64,000 nucleotides of DNA from Verrucomicrobiaceae bacterium (lineage in GTDB: Bacteria; Verrucomicrobiota; Verrucomicrobiia; Verrucomicrobiales; Verrucomicrobiaceae). This document shows, piece after piece, positions 6,841-15,841 of this stretch (its first letter is position 1; the number at the start of each line of letters is the position of its first letter). The translations under genes and the position numbers were made by a program. The stretch is taken from the NCBI GenBank assembly GCA_016795365.1, contig JAEUHN010000054.1, positions 1 through 64,000 on the forward strand, written 5' to 3'. The notes beneath the pieces were generated by a model. The model had not been told where the DNA came from and searched no databases. It was given only the letters and a program-made list of their open reading frames with translations.

Positions 6841-8202
6841 TCAGAACAACCGCGCATACTGATCGATCTCCCACTGGCTGACGCGCTGGTGGTATTGCAG
6901 CCACTCCTCGCTCTTGTAGGTGATGAACTCGTTGCGCAGTTCGGTTCCGAGCGTGGCTTCGACGAAGGGATCTTCGGCGAAGGCGCGGACTGCTTCGTCG
7001 AGCGTGCGCGGGAGTTCGCTGATGCCGCGGGCTTTCAGTTCGACTTCGCTGAGCGAGTAGAGGTTGTCTTCGTTCGAGGCACCGGGATCGATCTTCTCGC
7101 GGATGCCTTCGAGTCCGGCGGCGAGCACGAGCGTGGCGGCAAGGTAGGGATTGCAGGCGGCGTCGGCGTTGCGCGATTCGACACGTCCACCGGCCATGGG
7201 CACGCGCACGGAGTTGGTGCGGTTGTTGCGTCCGTAGCTGTTGAAGACCGGTGCCCAGCTGTAGTAGCTCATCAGGCCGCGACGCACGAGGCGCTTGTAG
7301 CTATTCACCGTGGGCGCAAACGTCGCGCACAGAGCGCGGCCATGCTTCAAGACACCGCCGATGAAATGGTAGGCCATCTCACTGATGCCGAGTCCGCGCG
7401 GGTCTTCGGCGTGGGGTCGGGCGAAGAGGTTCTTGCCAGTTTCGAGGTCATACATCGACATGTTGAAGTGCGCACCGTTGCCCGTCTTGTCGGCGAAGGG
7501 CTTGGGCATGAAGGTGGCGATGAGCCCTTCTTCGGCGGCGTAGTGCTTCGCCATGTAGCGGAAGAAGATGTAGCGGTCGCACATGGTCAGCGCGTCGGCG
7601 TATTTGAAGTCGAACTCGAACTGCGATGACGCATCCTCGTGATCGAAGGAATACAAATCCCAGCCGAGGTCGTTGATGCACGTCGCCACTTTGTCCAGCC
7701 AGGTGAAACGATCCATGAAGCGCTTCACGTCGTAGCAAGTCTTCACCAGAGTTTCGTCAGAGTTCGGGATCTCCAGCTTACCCTCGGGCGTGAGCTTCAA
7801 GACGAAGACCTCGCACTCGATGCCGAGGTTCATCCCCAGGCCCATGTCAGCGGCTTGTTTCAGCACCTTCTTGAGCGCACAGCGCGTATTCACCTCATAG
7901 GGCTGACCTTTGAACGTGTTGTCGGCAGGCATCCACGCCACCTCCTTCTGCCACGGCAGCTGGATGATCTTGTCCACGTCCGGCAGCGACGCGATCTCGT
8001 CGTCGTTCGGCCCTTGGCCGAGGCCGTCCAAAGCGTAGCCGGTGTAGAGTTCGGAGCCGCGCGCGAAGTCGAGGAAGTGATCCACCGGCACGACCTTGCC
8101 CTTCGGCACCCCGTGAATGTCTACGTAAGCGCCGATGCAGTATTTGACGCCTTTGGTTTTGAGTGAGTCGCGGAGAGAGGGCAGTTCGGCTTCGGTTTTC
8201 AT
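6841..8202 (-). CDS. glnT: Type III-like glutamine synthetase (GlnT)
   Basis: The 453-residue length and sequence fit the GlnT branch of glutamine synthetases, shorter than GSI-beta and far shorter than the GSIII of Bacteroides. Visible motifs are GIECEVFVL (metal Glu), [23 protein letters not shown] (ammonia/metal site), [10 protein letters not shown] and the [10 protein letters not shown] / [14 protein letters not shown] segment that replaces NRSA-x-R...EFRFPD. The enzyme should ligate ammonia, or possibly an amine, to glutamate with ATP. It sits directly after the creatininase-family gene (25-nt gap) in an island that releases ammonia, so capture of that ammonia or gamma-glutamylation of an amine are both reasonable. 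The start at 8202 gives [14 protein letters not shown]. Confidence 0.88.
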   Translation of the reverse strand: MKTEAELPSLRDSLKTKGVKYCIGAYVDIHGVPKGKVVPVDHFLDFARGSELYTGYALDGLGQGPNDDEIASLPDVDKIIQLPWQKEVAWMPADNTFKGQPYEVNTRCALKKVLKQAADMGLGMNLGIECEVFVLKLTPEGKLEIPNSDETLVKTCYDVKRFMDRFTWLDKVATCINDLGWDLYSFDHEDASSQFEFDFKYADALTMCDRYIFFRYMAKHYAAEEGLIATFMPKPFADKTGNGAHFNMSMYDLETGKNLFARPHAEDPRGLGISEMAYHFIGGVLKHGRALCATFAPTVNSYKRLVRRGLMSYYSWAPVFNSYGRNNRTNSVRVPMAGGRVESRNADAACNPYLAATLVLAAGLEGIREKIDPGASNEDNLYSLSEVELKARGISELPRTLDEAVRAFAEDPFVEATLGTELRNEFITYKSEEWLQYHQRVSQWEIDQYARLF

Positions 8203-8227
8203 GATGAGGATGGGATGGAAAAAGAGT

Positions 8228-9052
8228 TCAGTAAGCGACTTGGGTGTTGAGCCAGTGATCGGCGGAGAGCGGTGGCTGTTCGGTGCGCGCGCGGGTGACG
8301 ATTGCAGCGAGCGCTTCGCCCATTTGCTCAAAGAGTTCTTTGCCGCGTGCAGCCGAGCCGAGTGAAGGCTTGCCCGTAATGCCGTTCAGGCTGGTCTGTG
8401 AAACCGGGTAACTAAAGACCAAGCCATTCGTGCGGTCGGGATCGTCTTCGACCCAGTCCATGCGCACCGTGTTCGGTGCGAGGTGCAACATAAGATCAGT
8501 TTCCGCGCAGTTCGCGTGCAGATCATCAGCATCGCTGATGAAGTAGTTCCAGACCTCCGGCGTGAGCTGATACGTGTGCTTCAAGCCGATCTGGAACTGC
8601 CCAAGAAACTCCGTGCGCACGCGATCCACGGCGACTCGCAGCGAGGCGTCGTTGCCGAAGTGCGCGTTCACGATGAGCAGCCGCTTCCAGCCCGTCTTCA
8701 ATGCCCACTGCGAAAGCTGGCGAATCGTGGCGATCAGCGTTTCGTGGTCCAACGAAAACGTCCCCGGCCACTTCGGCGTGTGCCCCACTGACACGCCATA
8801 TGAGAGCGACGGCAGCATCGGCACCTGCGTTTTCGCTGACGCATACGCACACACCGTGCTCGCGATGGCCGTGTCGGTGTTGATGGGCAAATGCGGACCG
8901 TGCTGCTCCGTGGCCCCGATCGGCAGGAGCAGCATGTCATTGCCAGCCGCGAGCAACTCCGCGATGGCTCGCCAGGAGAGTTCTTCGAGGCGCAGAGGCT
9001 TGCCAGGGATCACGTCACTCCTCGTCATGGCCGCTGTTTGCTTCGGGTTCAA
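8228..9052 (-). CDS. Creatininase-family amidohydrolase
   Basis: This 274-residue protein carries [16 protein letters not shown] (metal Glu and His), NTDTAIA (Asp), [17 protein letters not shown] (His) and [11 protein letters not shown] (Glu), which is the ligand series of creatininase/MftE/FAPy-deformylase-like hydrolases. The usual VNGHGGN motif is changed to IVNAHFGN. Creatininase itself opens the cyclic guanidine creatinine, so a cyclic guanidine or amide substrate would match the neighbouring guanidine and biuret genes, but the family is broad. The start could be the first Met (9052) or Met9 (9028); a weak sigma-54-like site at 9069-9084 would fit the second better. Confidence 0.85.
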   Translation of the reverse strand: MNPKQTAAMTRSDVIPGKPLRLEELSWRAIAELLAAGNDMLLLPIGATEQHGPHLPINTDTAIASTVCAYASAKTQVPMLPSLSYGVSVGHTPKWPGTFSLDHETLIATIRQLSQWALKTGWKRLLIVNAHFGNDASLRVAVDRVRTEFLGQFQIGLKHTYQLTPEVWNYFISDADDLHANCAETDLMLHLAPNTVRMDWVEDDPDRTNGLVFSYPVSQTSLNGITGKPSLGSAARGKELFEQMGEALAAIVTRARTEQPPLSADHWLNTQVAY

Positions 9053-9068
9053 TCATGCGAAGCGAATC

Positions 9069-9084
9069 AGCATGAAGCAGACCA
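9069..9084 (-). promoter_or_regulatory. Weak sigma-54-like site upstream of the creatininase-family gene
   Basis: Minus-strand TGGTCTGCTTCATGCT has GG and GC at the correct spacing and 13 of 16 consensus matches, but departs from TGGC at -24. The predicted start near 9058 leaves a 6-nt leader to Met1, or about 30 nt to Met9. Confidence 0.22.
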
Positions 9085-9140
9085 CGCGGCTACGGTCGTC
9101 ATACGGTGGCGAGGCAGGACTCATACTATTAACTCAAATA

Positions 9141-9168
9141 TTGCTCTAAAGCCATAAACCCATATTAT
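9141..9168 (+). promoter_or_regulatory. Candidate sigma-70 promoter of the vapBC cassette
   Basis: TTGCTC (9141-9146) and TATTAT (9163-9168) are separated by 16 bp in a locally AT-rich stretch. The -10 box overlaps the upstream ATG at 9167, and transcription would begin near 9175. The mRNA would therefore be leaderless and start at the ATG of 9176. Confidence 0.4.
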
Positions 9169-9175
9169 GACCCAT

Positions 9176-9424
9176 ATGAAGACAACCATTGAACTTCCAA
9201 ATGCTCTGTTCGCTGCGGCCAAGGCAGTGGCTGCAAAGCGTCGCACGACGTTGAAGGCGATGATGGAACATGCTCTCAGGCGTGAGATCGCCTTCGAGAG
9301 CAGCGATCCGTCAACGGCTCCGGTCGAAGTCAATGCTCATGGCTTCCCTGTCTTGAGGAGGAAGTCCAAAACCAAGGTAACCAGCGAGCACGTCTATCAG
9401 ATGCTCGAAGAGGAATCCGCCTAG
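9176..9424 (+). CDS. VapB-type antitoxin
   Basis: This is an 82-residue protein beginning MKTTIELPNALFAAAKAVAA, a ribbon-helix-helix strand-helix start typical of antitoxins paired with PIN toxins. The C-terminal half (PVLRRKSKTKVTSEHVYQML) would wrap the toxin. An ATG nine bases upstream (9167) is in frame, but it lies inside the candidate -10 box, so 9176 was preferred. The toxin gene follows after 9 nt. The pair sits on the opposite strand to everything around it and splits the nitrogen island between the creatininase and ABC transporter genes, which suggests an acquired cassette. Confidence 0.8.
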   Translation: MKTTIELPNALFAAAKAVAAKRRTTLKAMMEHALRREIAFESSDPSTAPVEVNAHGFPVLRRKSKTKVTSEHVYQMLEEESA

Positions 9425-9433
9425 CACCACAGC

Positions 9434-9856
9434 ATGTTCCTGCTTGATGCTAATGTTCTGATCGCGCTGGGAGATCCGTCCCACGTTCATCACCGCCGTG
9501 TGCAGCAGTGGTTTCATTCTCAACCTGGGCGTGCCTGGGCAACATGCTCGCTGACAGAAAATGCTTTCATCCGAATCATCAGCACCGCGAGCTACCCTGG
9601 GCATGTCGGCGATGTGAATCAACTTCGCCAGGTGCTTGCTCAAATGTGTTCATTCCCTGGCCACCAATTTTGGAAGGACTCCGTTTCGCTGCGCGACAAG
9701 ACAGTTTTTCCGCAATTGCCACCATCGAAGCATCTCACTGACATTTATTTGCTAGGTCTCGCTGTGGCGCACAAGGGTAAGCTCGCGACGTTGGATAGGC
9801 GGATTGATCCAAAGCGCATTCCAGGTGGATCTCAAGCTTATTTCTTGATTCCGTAA
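9434..9856 (+). CDS. vapC: VapC-type PIN-domain toxin
   Basis: This 140-residue PIN-domain endoribonuclease keeps the acidic active site: D5 in MFLLDANVLIAL, E in SLTENAFIR (about residue 42), D in HLTDIYLLGLA (about 104) and D in ATLDRRID (about 122). The TLTENAFIRI / PGHVGDVNQLR context belongs to the TA-system VapC group that cleaves tRNA or rRNA. It lies 9 nt after the antitoxin gene, as in standard vapBC operons. Its stop is 16 nt from the convergent end of the ABC ATPase gene. Confidence 0.88.
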   Translation: MFLLDANVLIALGDPSHVHHRRVQQWFHSQPGRAWATCSLTENAFIRIISTASYPGHVGDVNQLRQVLAQMCSFPGHQFWKDSVSLRDKTVFPQLPPSKHLTDIYLLGLAVAHKGKLATLDRRIDPKRIPGGSQAYFLIP

Positions 9857-9872
9857 CCCCAAAGGGACGTGC

Positions 9873-10775
9873 TCACTCCACATCGTCTCCCGCACTCGTC
9901 ATCTTCACGACAGGCAGCTTGTCTTCCTCCACTTCCACCGGCGGATGAATCAGTTCCTCGAGTCGCATCTTGAGCGCGAGATACTCAGGCGAGACGAACT
10001 GTGCGGGCGATCTCGGACGTGGGATCGGGTTCTCGATGAACTCCACGACACGGCCGGGATTGGTCCCCATCACAAGGATGCGGTCCGAGACGTAGGCGGC
10101 TTCTTCGAGGTCGTGAGTGATGAAGAGGATGGTGATGTCCACCTTGCGCCAGATTTGTAGAAGGTAGCTCTGCATCTGGGCACGCGTCTGGGCATCGAGC
10201 GCGCCGAAGGGCTCGTCCATGATGAGGATGCGCGGTTCGTTGGCGAGGGCTCGTGCGATGGCGACGCGTTGCTTCATGCCGCCGGAGAGTTCGTGAGGAT
10301 AGGCGTCCTCGAACTTGGAGAGGCCCACCATCTCCAGCCACTGACGCGCTTCGGCTTCGGCGACGAACTTGCCTTTGCCACGCATCTCGATGCCGAACAT
10401 GACGTTGCGCTTCACGGTGAGCCACGGGAAGAGCGTGTAGCCCTGGAATACCATGCCGCGATCAGGGCCGGGCTCGCCGATGTTTTTGCCATCGAGCAAG
10501 GCGACGCCGCCATTGCATTCGTCGAGTCCGGCGATGATGCGGATGAAGGTCGATTTGCCGCAGCCAGACGGACCGATGACGGTGATGAATTCGCGGCGGT
10601 GGATGTCGAGTGAGACGCCATCGAACACCGTGCGAGTGGAGCCGTTCTGGCCGAAGGTCTTCTTCAAGTCCTTCACGCTGAGGATGACGGGGCGCTGCTT
10701 GATGCGCTCAAAGCGTGCGGCGACTTCGGGCGCTTGCTGTCGATAGTCGAGAGAATGAGGAGCGAGCGCGGTCAT
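9873..10775 (-). CDS. ABC transporter ATP-binding protein (nitrate/sulfonate/urea-carboxylase-region type)
   Basis: This 300-residue ATPase has Walker [11 protein letters not shown]-loop [12 protein letters not shown], signature [15 protein letters not shown], Walker [14 protein letters not shown] and the switch His in [12 protein letters not shown]. It belongs to the SsuB/TauB/NrtD group of importer ATPases. The start at 10775 (MTALAPHSL) overlaps the permease stop by ATGA, so permease and ATPase are coupled. Together with the permease and binding protein it forms a complete importer of the type found beside urea/guanidine carboxylase, whose substrate is probably guanidine, urea or a related small nitrogen compound. 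Confidence 0.93.
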   Translation of the reverse strand: MTALAPHSLDYRQQAPEVAARFERIKQRPVILSVKDLKKTFGQNGSTRTVFDGVSLDIHRREFITVIGPSGCGKSTFIRIIAGLDECNGGVALLDGKNIGEPGPDRGMVFQGYTLFPWLTVKRNVMFGIEMRGKGKFVAEAEARQWLEMVGLSKFEDAYPHELSGGMKQRVAIARALANEPRILIMDEPFGALDAQTRAQMQSYLLQIWRKVDITILFITHDLEEAAYVSDRILVMGTNPGRVVEFIENPIPRPRSPAQFVSPEYLALKMRLEELIHPPVEVEEDKLPVVKMTSAGDDVE

Positions 10776-11806
10776 GCTTCGACGGGGACGGCGGGTGCGG
10801 GTTTTTTCGGCAGCAACTTGGCGAACCACGCGCCGAGCTTCGATGGAGAACCGGAGCGACGCTTCCAGGGAAAGATGATGCGACCAATCCAGGCAAGGAA
10901 GAGATCCGAGGTGAAGCCGATGATGCCGATCATGAAGATGGCGGCATAGACGTTGTCGAAGTTCCGATAACGCGCCTGCTGATTGATGAAGTAGGTGATG
11001 CCGGACATGGTGCCGACGACTTCAGCGACGATGAGATATGTCCATGCCCAACCGAGGAGGATGCGCATGTCGGTGTAGATGTCAGAGATGGAAGCCGGGA
11101 TCACCACGCGGCGCATGAGCTTCCAGCCTTTGGCACCGAGTGTCTGCGCTGCTTCGATGAGCGCGGGGTCCACCTTGCGCACGGTGTTGCTGATCACGAG
11201 CACTTGCTGGAAGAAGGTGCCGATGAAGATGATGGCGATTTTGGGCCCATCGTCGATACCGAGGATGGCGACGCACAGCGCACCGAAGGCTGGTGCTGGC
11301 AGGTAGCGGAAGAATTCAATGAATGGCTCCTGCAAGCGCGAGAAGAAGCGATAGGTGCCGCACAAGATGCCGAGCGGCAGGCCGAAGATGGACGAAATGA
11401 GAAAGCCCCAGCAGATGGTGCGGATGCTGTGCGAGAGGCTCTCGTGCAACCACGGCTCGTTCGGCAGGCGAGGCTCGGTGGTGAACGCGGTGTAGAAGGC
11501 GCGTGCAACCTTGTGCGGTGCGGGAAGATAGACAGGATTCACGCGCTCGCCTTGTGGCAACTCGCCACCCGCAGCCTGCACCTTCGCGAGTTCCTTGGCG
11601 AAGTCGGCCTTCGGCACTTCCATGTCTTCGACGAAGTAGTCCACATCACCGGGCGCGGTGATGTGGACCAGAGGATGCCATAGCCAAGGCACATAGCTCA
11701 CGGCTGTCCAAAGGATCAGCGGCGTGAGAAAGGACAGGACGGTCAGCACGAGTCTGCGGTTCGCAGGCAGCTCTTGCTTCAGTCCAAGCCAGTCTCGTTG
11801 AGCCAT
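10772..11806 (-). CDS. ABC transporter permease, urea-carboxylase-region type
   Basis: This 344-residue BPD_transp_1 permease has about six to seven membrane segments and the EAA loop [20 protein letters not shown] that contacts the ATPase. A hydrophilic insertion of about 75 residues ([20 protein letters not shown]...[14 protein letters not shown]) follows the first membrane helix; this is unusual for SsuC/TauC proteins but is, as I recall, seen in the versions linked to urea carboxylase. It lies 18 nt after the binding-protein gene and overlaps the ATPase gene by ATGA. Confidence 0.92.
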   Translation of the reverse strand: MAQRDWLGLKQELPANRRLVLTVLSFLTPLILWTAVSYVPWLWHPLVHITAPGDVDYFVEDMEVPKADFAKELAKVQAAGGELPQGERVNPVYLPAPHKVARAFYTAFTTEPRLPNEPWLHESLSHSIRTICWGFLISSIFGLPLGILCGTYRFFSRLQEPFIEFFRYLPAPAFGALCVAILGIDDGPKIAIIFIGTFFQQVLVISNTVRKVDPALIEAAQTLGAKGWKLMRRVVIPASISDIYTDMRILLGWAWTYLIVAEVVGTMSGITYFINQQARYRNFDNVYAAIFMIGIIGFTSDLFLAWIGRIIFPWKRRSGSPSKLGAWFAKLLPKKPAPAVPVEA

Positions 11807-11824
11807 GTGCGTGGTGGTGAGAGT

Positions 11825-12805
11825 TTACTTCAGCGCGTTCACGATGCTCGGCGTGAGGTAGCTGGAGGGCTTCTGCGACTCCTTGTAAACCTTGTTGTCG
11901 AGGTTGAACTTGTTGCCGACTTCCATCGAGCCGTAGATCGAGTCGAGGCCTTCACCTTTGACGAAAGCTTTCTTCGCTTCAGCGAGCGTGAGGAAGTGCG
12001 TGCCAGGAACATTCTCCGCATAGTCCTTCACATCCGCACCGACCTTGGCCGACATGATCTTGATCGCATCGTCCTTGGTCTTCGGATCGAGCACGTAATC
12101 GACGCACTTGTAGAAAACGCCGACGAACTTGCTCCAGGCTTCCTTGTTCTTCGCGAAGCTGGTGGGATTCACCGCGAGCACGTCGTAAATGAGGCCTTTC
12201 GCTTCGGAGCTGGAGAAGAGCTTCTTCGAGCCCGCGACCTGCTTCAGCGCTTGGCCCGAAGACGGATACCAGGCACCGATCGCCGCCACCTTACCGGAGG
12301 CGAGCGTCTGCGGTGTCTCGTTCGTTGGTGTGTTCACGAGTTCCACGTCGGACTGACTCATGCCATTCACTTCGAGTGCTTTCATGAGAAGCAAATGCTC
12401 CACGAGCGTGAGTTCCAGGCCGACCTTTTGACCTTTGAGGTCCTTGATGGAATTCACACCCGGCTTGCCGACGATGGCATCGCTGCCGTCGCTGTAGTCG
12501 AGGAGTGCGATGATCTTGCTCTTCGCACCGTTGGCACCGTTTACGAGTGCGTCGGTGGCCACGCAGCATACGCCGTCGATCTTCCCAGCGGAGAAGGCGT
12601 CGAGCGATGGCAAGTAATCGAACCAAACCATCTCTACTTCGACACCGGCCTCTTTGAACCAGTCCTTTTGCTTGGCGATTTCCAGCACGGTGTAGCCAGG
12701 CCAGTCGGAGTAGCCGACTTTAAGTTTGTCAGCGGCATCGGCGGAATGAACCAGCGATGCGGCGATGAAAGTGAATGAGAGACGAAACAGTGTTCTTAAC
12801 TTCAT
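11825..12805 (-). CDS. ABC transporter periplasmic substrate-binding protein, urea-carboxylase-region type
   Basis: This 326-residue protein begins with a signal peptide (MKLRTLFRLSFTFIAASLVHSADA) and continues KLKVGYSDWPGYTVLEIAKQ, DYLPSLDAFSAGKIDGVCCV, GQKVGLELTLVEHLLL and GVFYKCVDYVL. It matches the NMT1/TauA-like fold and most closely the binding proteins found in the urea carboxylase region (TIGR03427 type, by memory). It should deliver its ligand from the periplasm to the permease encoded 18 nt downstream. The start at 12805 was chosen because it gives a normal signal peptide and lies about 23 nt after the predicted start of a strong sigma-54-type promoter. Confidence 0.9.
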   Translation of the reverse strand: MKLRTLFRLSFTFIAASLVHSADAADKLKVGYSDWPGYTVLEIAKQKDWFKEAGVEVEMVWFDYLPSLDAFSAGKIDGVCCVATDALVNGANGAKSKIIALLDYSDGSDAIVGKPGVNSIKDLKGQKVGLELTLVEHLLLMKALEVNGMSQSDVELVNTPTNETPQTLASGKVAAIGAWYPSSGQALKQVAGSKKLFSSSEAKGLIYDVLAVNPTSFAKNKEAWSKFVGVFYKCVDYVLDPKTKDDAIKIMSAKVGADVKDYAENVPGTHFLTLAEAKKAFVKGEGLDSIYGSMEVGNKFNLDNKVYKESQKPSSYLTPSIVNALK

Positions 12806-12838
12806 GAGTGCGATGGGTGAATGGTTCGCCGACTTCCA

Positions 12839-12854
12839 AGCACTCATCATGCCA
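12839..12854 (-). promoter_or_regulatory. Candidate sigma-54 promoter of the ABC importer operon
   Basis: Minus-strand TGGCATGATGAGTGCT agrees with TGGCAYRNNNNTTGCW at all fixed positions except one (G for T at the first -12 base). GG and GC are 10 bp apart. Transcription would start near 12828, giving a leader of about 23 nt before the binding-protein ATG. This is the best sigma-54 match found in the window. Confidence 0.6.
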
Positions 12855-12986
12855 ATGGCATTCAGGCCTCCAAATATCGTCACACGATGGGTTGAAGATG
12901 ATCACACGCAGCGGGCGACGGGAGGAATGACAAGCCAAGATGCGCCCGGGATCACAGGGTCGTTCGGCTTTGAGCAACGTTCGAAG

Positions 12987-13388
12987 CTAATCCTCTGTGG
13001 GCGTGCGGTTCTCGAGGAAGCGCACCGGCTTCTCGTAGATCGCGAGCACGATGCAGCCCGCATCGCTGACGACACTGTGATACGTGCCGGGCGGATGAAT
13101 GCGCAGTGTGCCGGGGCCGATGGTGCCGTTTTGATCGGTCTGGCTGCCTGCGAGGACGAGGATGTGCTCCCAGCCTTCGTGCAGATGCATGGGCACGCGC
13201 GCTTCTTTGCGGAATCGAATGAGCGCGGCGGTCGGACCTGTGACGCCGTCGCCATAGAACCGGTGAATGTCCACGCCATCGCGGAAGTAGCCCCACGGGA
13301 TGTCGTCCTCGTGCTGCAGGAGATTGAAGACCTCCTTCAGTTCGATGAAGGGAAACGCAGGCTTGTTCGCGGAGGACGTGTCGCTCAC
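12987..13388 (-). CDS. Cupin-domain protein (ChrR-like)
   Basis: This 133-residue single-domain cupin has metal-binding motif 1 as VPMHLHEGWEHILVLAG (His-x-His...Glu) and motif 2 as HPPGTYHSVVSDAGC. The arrangement resembles ChrR/cupin_7 domains. Similar small cupins occur beside urea- and biuret-degradation genes, where their role is not established. There is no signal peptide. The gene is 46 nt after biuH and 181 nt before the binding-protein gene, so it probably belongs to the biuH transcript. Confidence 0.8.
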   Translation of the reverse strand: MSDTSSANKPAFPFIELKEVFNLLQHEDDIPWGYFRDGVDIHRFYGDGVTGPTAALIRFRKEARVPMHLHEGWEHILVLAGSQTDQNGTIGPGTLRIHPPGTYHSVVSDAGCIVLAIYEKPVRFLENRTPTED

Positions 13389-13434
13389 GGGTTGAGGGGT
13401 TGGGGCGCGAGGATGTGAAGGGAGTGCGAGGAAA

Positions 13435-14112
13435 TCAGTAGATCGCCTTGATGAAATTCGTTGAGTTGCTCACGGCACCGAAGACGCCGCCCTGCATCTT
13501 GATCATCTTCAGTGCGGCGAGGTAGTTGCCGTAGTCGGTCGCGCCGGTGCAGTCTTCGAGCAGCAGGCACTCGAAGCCGCGATCGTTCGCTTCACGCATG
13601 GTGGTGTGCACGCACACGTCGGTCGTGATGCCTGCGAGCACGATGTTCTGAATGCCTTTGCGACGCAGCAGCATGTCGATGTCGGTGCCGTAAAAACTGC
13701 CTTTGCCCGGCTTGTCGATGATGGCCTCGCCTGGCATGGGAGCGAGTTCTTCGATGATGTCCCAGCCGGGCTCGCCGCGCACGAGGATGCGACCGCAAGG
13801 GCCGCAATCGCCGATGCCAGCGCCGATGCGCTGGCTGCGCCACTGCTTGTTCGCTGGGAGATCGGATAGATCAGGTCGATGCCCTTCGCGCGTGTGCATA
13901 ACGTGATAGCCTTTGGCACGAGCCGCAGCGAAGACGTTCTTGATCGGCTCGATGGGCGCGCGCGTGAGTGACAAGTCGTAGCCCATCTTGTCCACGTAAC
14001 CGCCAGGACCGCAGAAGTCGGTTTGCATGTCGATGACAAGGAAGACGGTGTTCTCAGGGCGAAGATCGCCGTTGTAAGGCCAGGGGTAGGGATCAGCTTC
14101 GACGTAGGGCAT
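13435..14112 (-). CDS. biuH: Biuret hydrolase
   Basis: This 225-residue isochorismatase-like cysteine hydrolase should convert biuret to allophanate and ammonia. It begins [15 protein letters not shown], a signature of the BiuH branch. Its catalytic triad D28-K134-C167 lies exactly 8 residues before the positions I recall for Rhizobium leguminosarum BiuH (D36, K142, C175), which implies alignment without gaps. The stretches [31 protein letters not shown] and [14 protein letters not shown] also match that enzyme. A longer frame begins at 14160, but 14112 was chosen because the first 16 residues look unrelated and a sigma-54-type promoter would start transcription near 14128, between the two candidates. 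Confidence 0.92.
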   Translation of the reverse strand: MPYVEADPYPWPYNGDLRPENTVFLVIDMQTDFCGPGGYVDKMGYDLSLTRAPIEPIKNVFAAARAKGYHVMHTREGHRPDLSDLPANKQWRSQRIGAGIGDCGPCGRILVRGEPGWDIIEELAPMPGEAIIDKPGKGSFYGTDIDMLLRRKGIQNIVLAGITTDVCVHTTMREANDRGFECLLLEDCTGATDYGNYLAALKMIKMQGGVFGAVSNSTNFIKAIY

Positions 14113-14138
14113 GTAGGCAGGAGGATTGGAGTTGGAGA

Positions 14139-14154
14139 AGCAGCTAGTGAGCCA
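14139..14154 (-). promoter_or_regulatory. Candidate sigma-54 promoter of biuH
   Basis: Minus-strand TGGCTCACTAGCTGCT has GG and GC correctly spaced and 14 of 16 consensus matches. The predicted start near 14128 gives a leader of about 16 nt to the ATG at 14112 and would exclude the ATG at 14160. Confidence 0.45.
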
Positions 14155-14223
14155 GAACAAAGCGACCCGGCGGTAACCAGCCGCCGGATCGCCTCAACCA
14201 TGCATCAACCTAGCAAAAAGAAT

Positions 14224-15810
14224 TTACGGAGCGGGTTCTGGAAGAGCGCCGTGTCCGTGCTCGACCTCGGCGGGTTTGGGTTCCACGACGGCAAACTTCG
14301 CGCAGCCCGCGAAGAGGCCTGCGACGATGAGGTAACTGATCGCGACCACGGGCGATTCGCCGAAGCCGATCTTCTCACCGTGCATGAATCCGAAGAACGT
14401 GAGCAGCGCACCCGCTCCTGCGAAGCCTGCCGCCTTCATGAACGTGCGATCAATCACGCACGCAGCGATCGCGCCGAGGATGAGGCCACCGAGGATGGAC
14501 CCACCTCCCATCGTTTTCAGTCCTTCGTAGAGCAGTCCATTGTTCGCCATCTTGCCCACGAGTTCCGCGTTCACATCGAAGACGCCGACCGATGCGAGCA
14601 CCTGGCCGATGCAAGTCACGGTCCACGCGGCGAGATGCGGCGTGAGCGATAGAATGATCGCCGGTGCGTGTGACTTCGGTGTTTCCTGGAAGGCCTGCGA
14701 GCCGATCAACATGCCGATGTAGAGCAGAATCGGGAGAATGGCGACCTTCGGGATCAACGCGAGCATTACTGAGATGCTTCCGAGCCAGCAGAGCAGGATC
14801 ACCATGATGCCCGTGGCCGCCGAGTAGCCAATGCGACCGCCCATAGCCTTCCATCCAGGATGGCCGATGTAAACCGCGTTGATGAATGGATTTCCCATCA
14901 AGCAACCGATCAAACTCACCACGCCATCCGCCGTGAGCACACGCGTCGTGGGGAAGCTGTCGCCTGCGACGGCAGCGCTCTCCACATTGTCGAGTGCCTC
15001 CACGAGATCGTAGATGCCGAAGGGAATCGCGGTCACGAGGATGATGCCGATGAACTCAAAGCCACCGAACGCATGGCCGAAGACCGGCAGCGGGAAATGG
15101 AAGCCGAAGTTGGCGAAGGAGTCCTTCAGCCCCGCGAGGCTCATGCCTCCGTAGCTGAGACCGAAGAGATTCGAGCCCCACGCAACGAGCGTGCCTACCG
15201 CGATCGCGACGAGGCCTGCGGGAATGCCTTTGTATTTCACGCCGCCGAACCAGCTCAGCAGAATGATCGCGAAACACACGATGCCGAGCACGGGCGTCAT
15301 GAACATTTCGATCGCCGGCTTCATCGAGATGAAGGTGACGGACACACCGGCCAGCGTGCCGAGCAGTGCAGCGCGGGGTGTGATCTTCCGAATGATCGGT
15401 GCGATGAAGCCACCGGCCATGAGCACGAAGCTTTGAATGAAGACCCATGTAAGCCCCGCCTCCCAGCCTTTGATGGGATTGCCCGTCTTCAGCGAGATCG
15501 GCAGCATAATCACGAAGACCACGATGAACATGTGCGGGACGCTGATACCCGAAGGCAGCGCGCACACATCTTTGCGCCCGGTTTCCTTCGAAAGCTTATA
15601 CGCCAGCCACGCATAATACATCGTGGACAGGCACATCATGAATCCCGTTGCCGGGAGGATTTTGCCGAAGACGAGATCGTCCGGCATTTTTAAAACGAAG
15701 CGCAGCAGCGCGGTGAGGGTCAGCAGATTGACCAGGATATTGGTGCCAAATCCGAAGAAGGCATTCCAATCTCCTGGCGTCCAGAGTTTGGGTTTGTCAG
15801 TGGTGCTCAT
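14224..15810 (-). CDS. NCS2-family (nucleobase-type) permease
   Basis: This 528-residue integral membrane protein has about 12 hydrophobic segments. It shows the NCS2/AzgA-like features ALPSGISVPHMF near residue 85, TPRAALLGTLAGVS, and a central GIYDLVEALDNVESAAVAGD with acidic residues in the substrate helix region. NCS2 carriers import xanthine, uric acid, uracil and similar cyclic imides. Placement between two isochorismatase-like amidohydrolases suggests uptake of biuret, cyanuric acid, triuret or a purine breakdown product; the true substrate is not readable. It begins 31 nt after the upstream hydrolase and lacks its own clear promoter, so co-transcription is likely. Confidence 0.82.
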   Translation of the reverse strand: MSTTDKPKLWTPGDWNAFFGFGTNILVNLLTLTALLRFVLKMPDDLVFGKILPATGFMMCLSTMYYAWLAYKLSKETGRKDVCALPSGISVPHMFIVVFVIMLPISLKTGNPIKGWEAGLTWVFIQSFVLMAGGFIAPIIRKITPRAALLGTLAGVSVTFISMKPAIEMFMTPVLGIVCFAIILLSWFGGVKYKGIPAGLVAIAVGTLVAWGSNLFGLSYGGMSLAGLKDSFANFGFHFPLPVFGHAFGGFEFIGIILVTAIPFGIYDLVEALDNVESAAVAGDSFPTTRVLTADGVVSLIGCLMGNPFINAVYIGHPGWKAMGGRIGYSAATGIMVILLCWLGSISVMLALIPKVAILPILLYIGMLIGSQAFQETPKSHAPAIILSLTPHLAAWTVTCIGQVLASVGVFDVNAELVGKMANNGLLYEGLKTMGGGSILGGLILGAIAACVIDRTFMKAAGFAGAGALLTFFGFMHGEKIGFGESPVVAISYLIVAGLFAGCAKFAVVEPKPAEVEHGHGALPEPAP

Positions 15811-15841
15811 GGGGTGTGTGGGTGTGGTGTTGAAAAGGAGA

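Noticed and set aside
12806-12986. Guanidine-I (ykkC) riboswitch upstream of the ABC binding-protein gene
   Set aside because: The conserved ykkC blocks were not found on the minus strand, and the predicted leader from the sigma-54 site is only about 23 nt.
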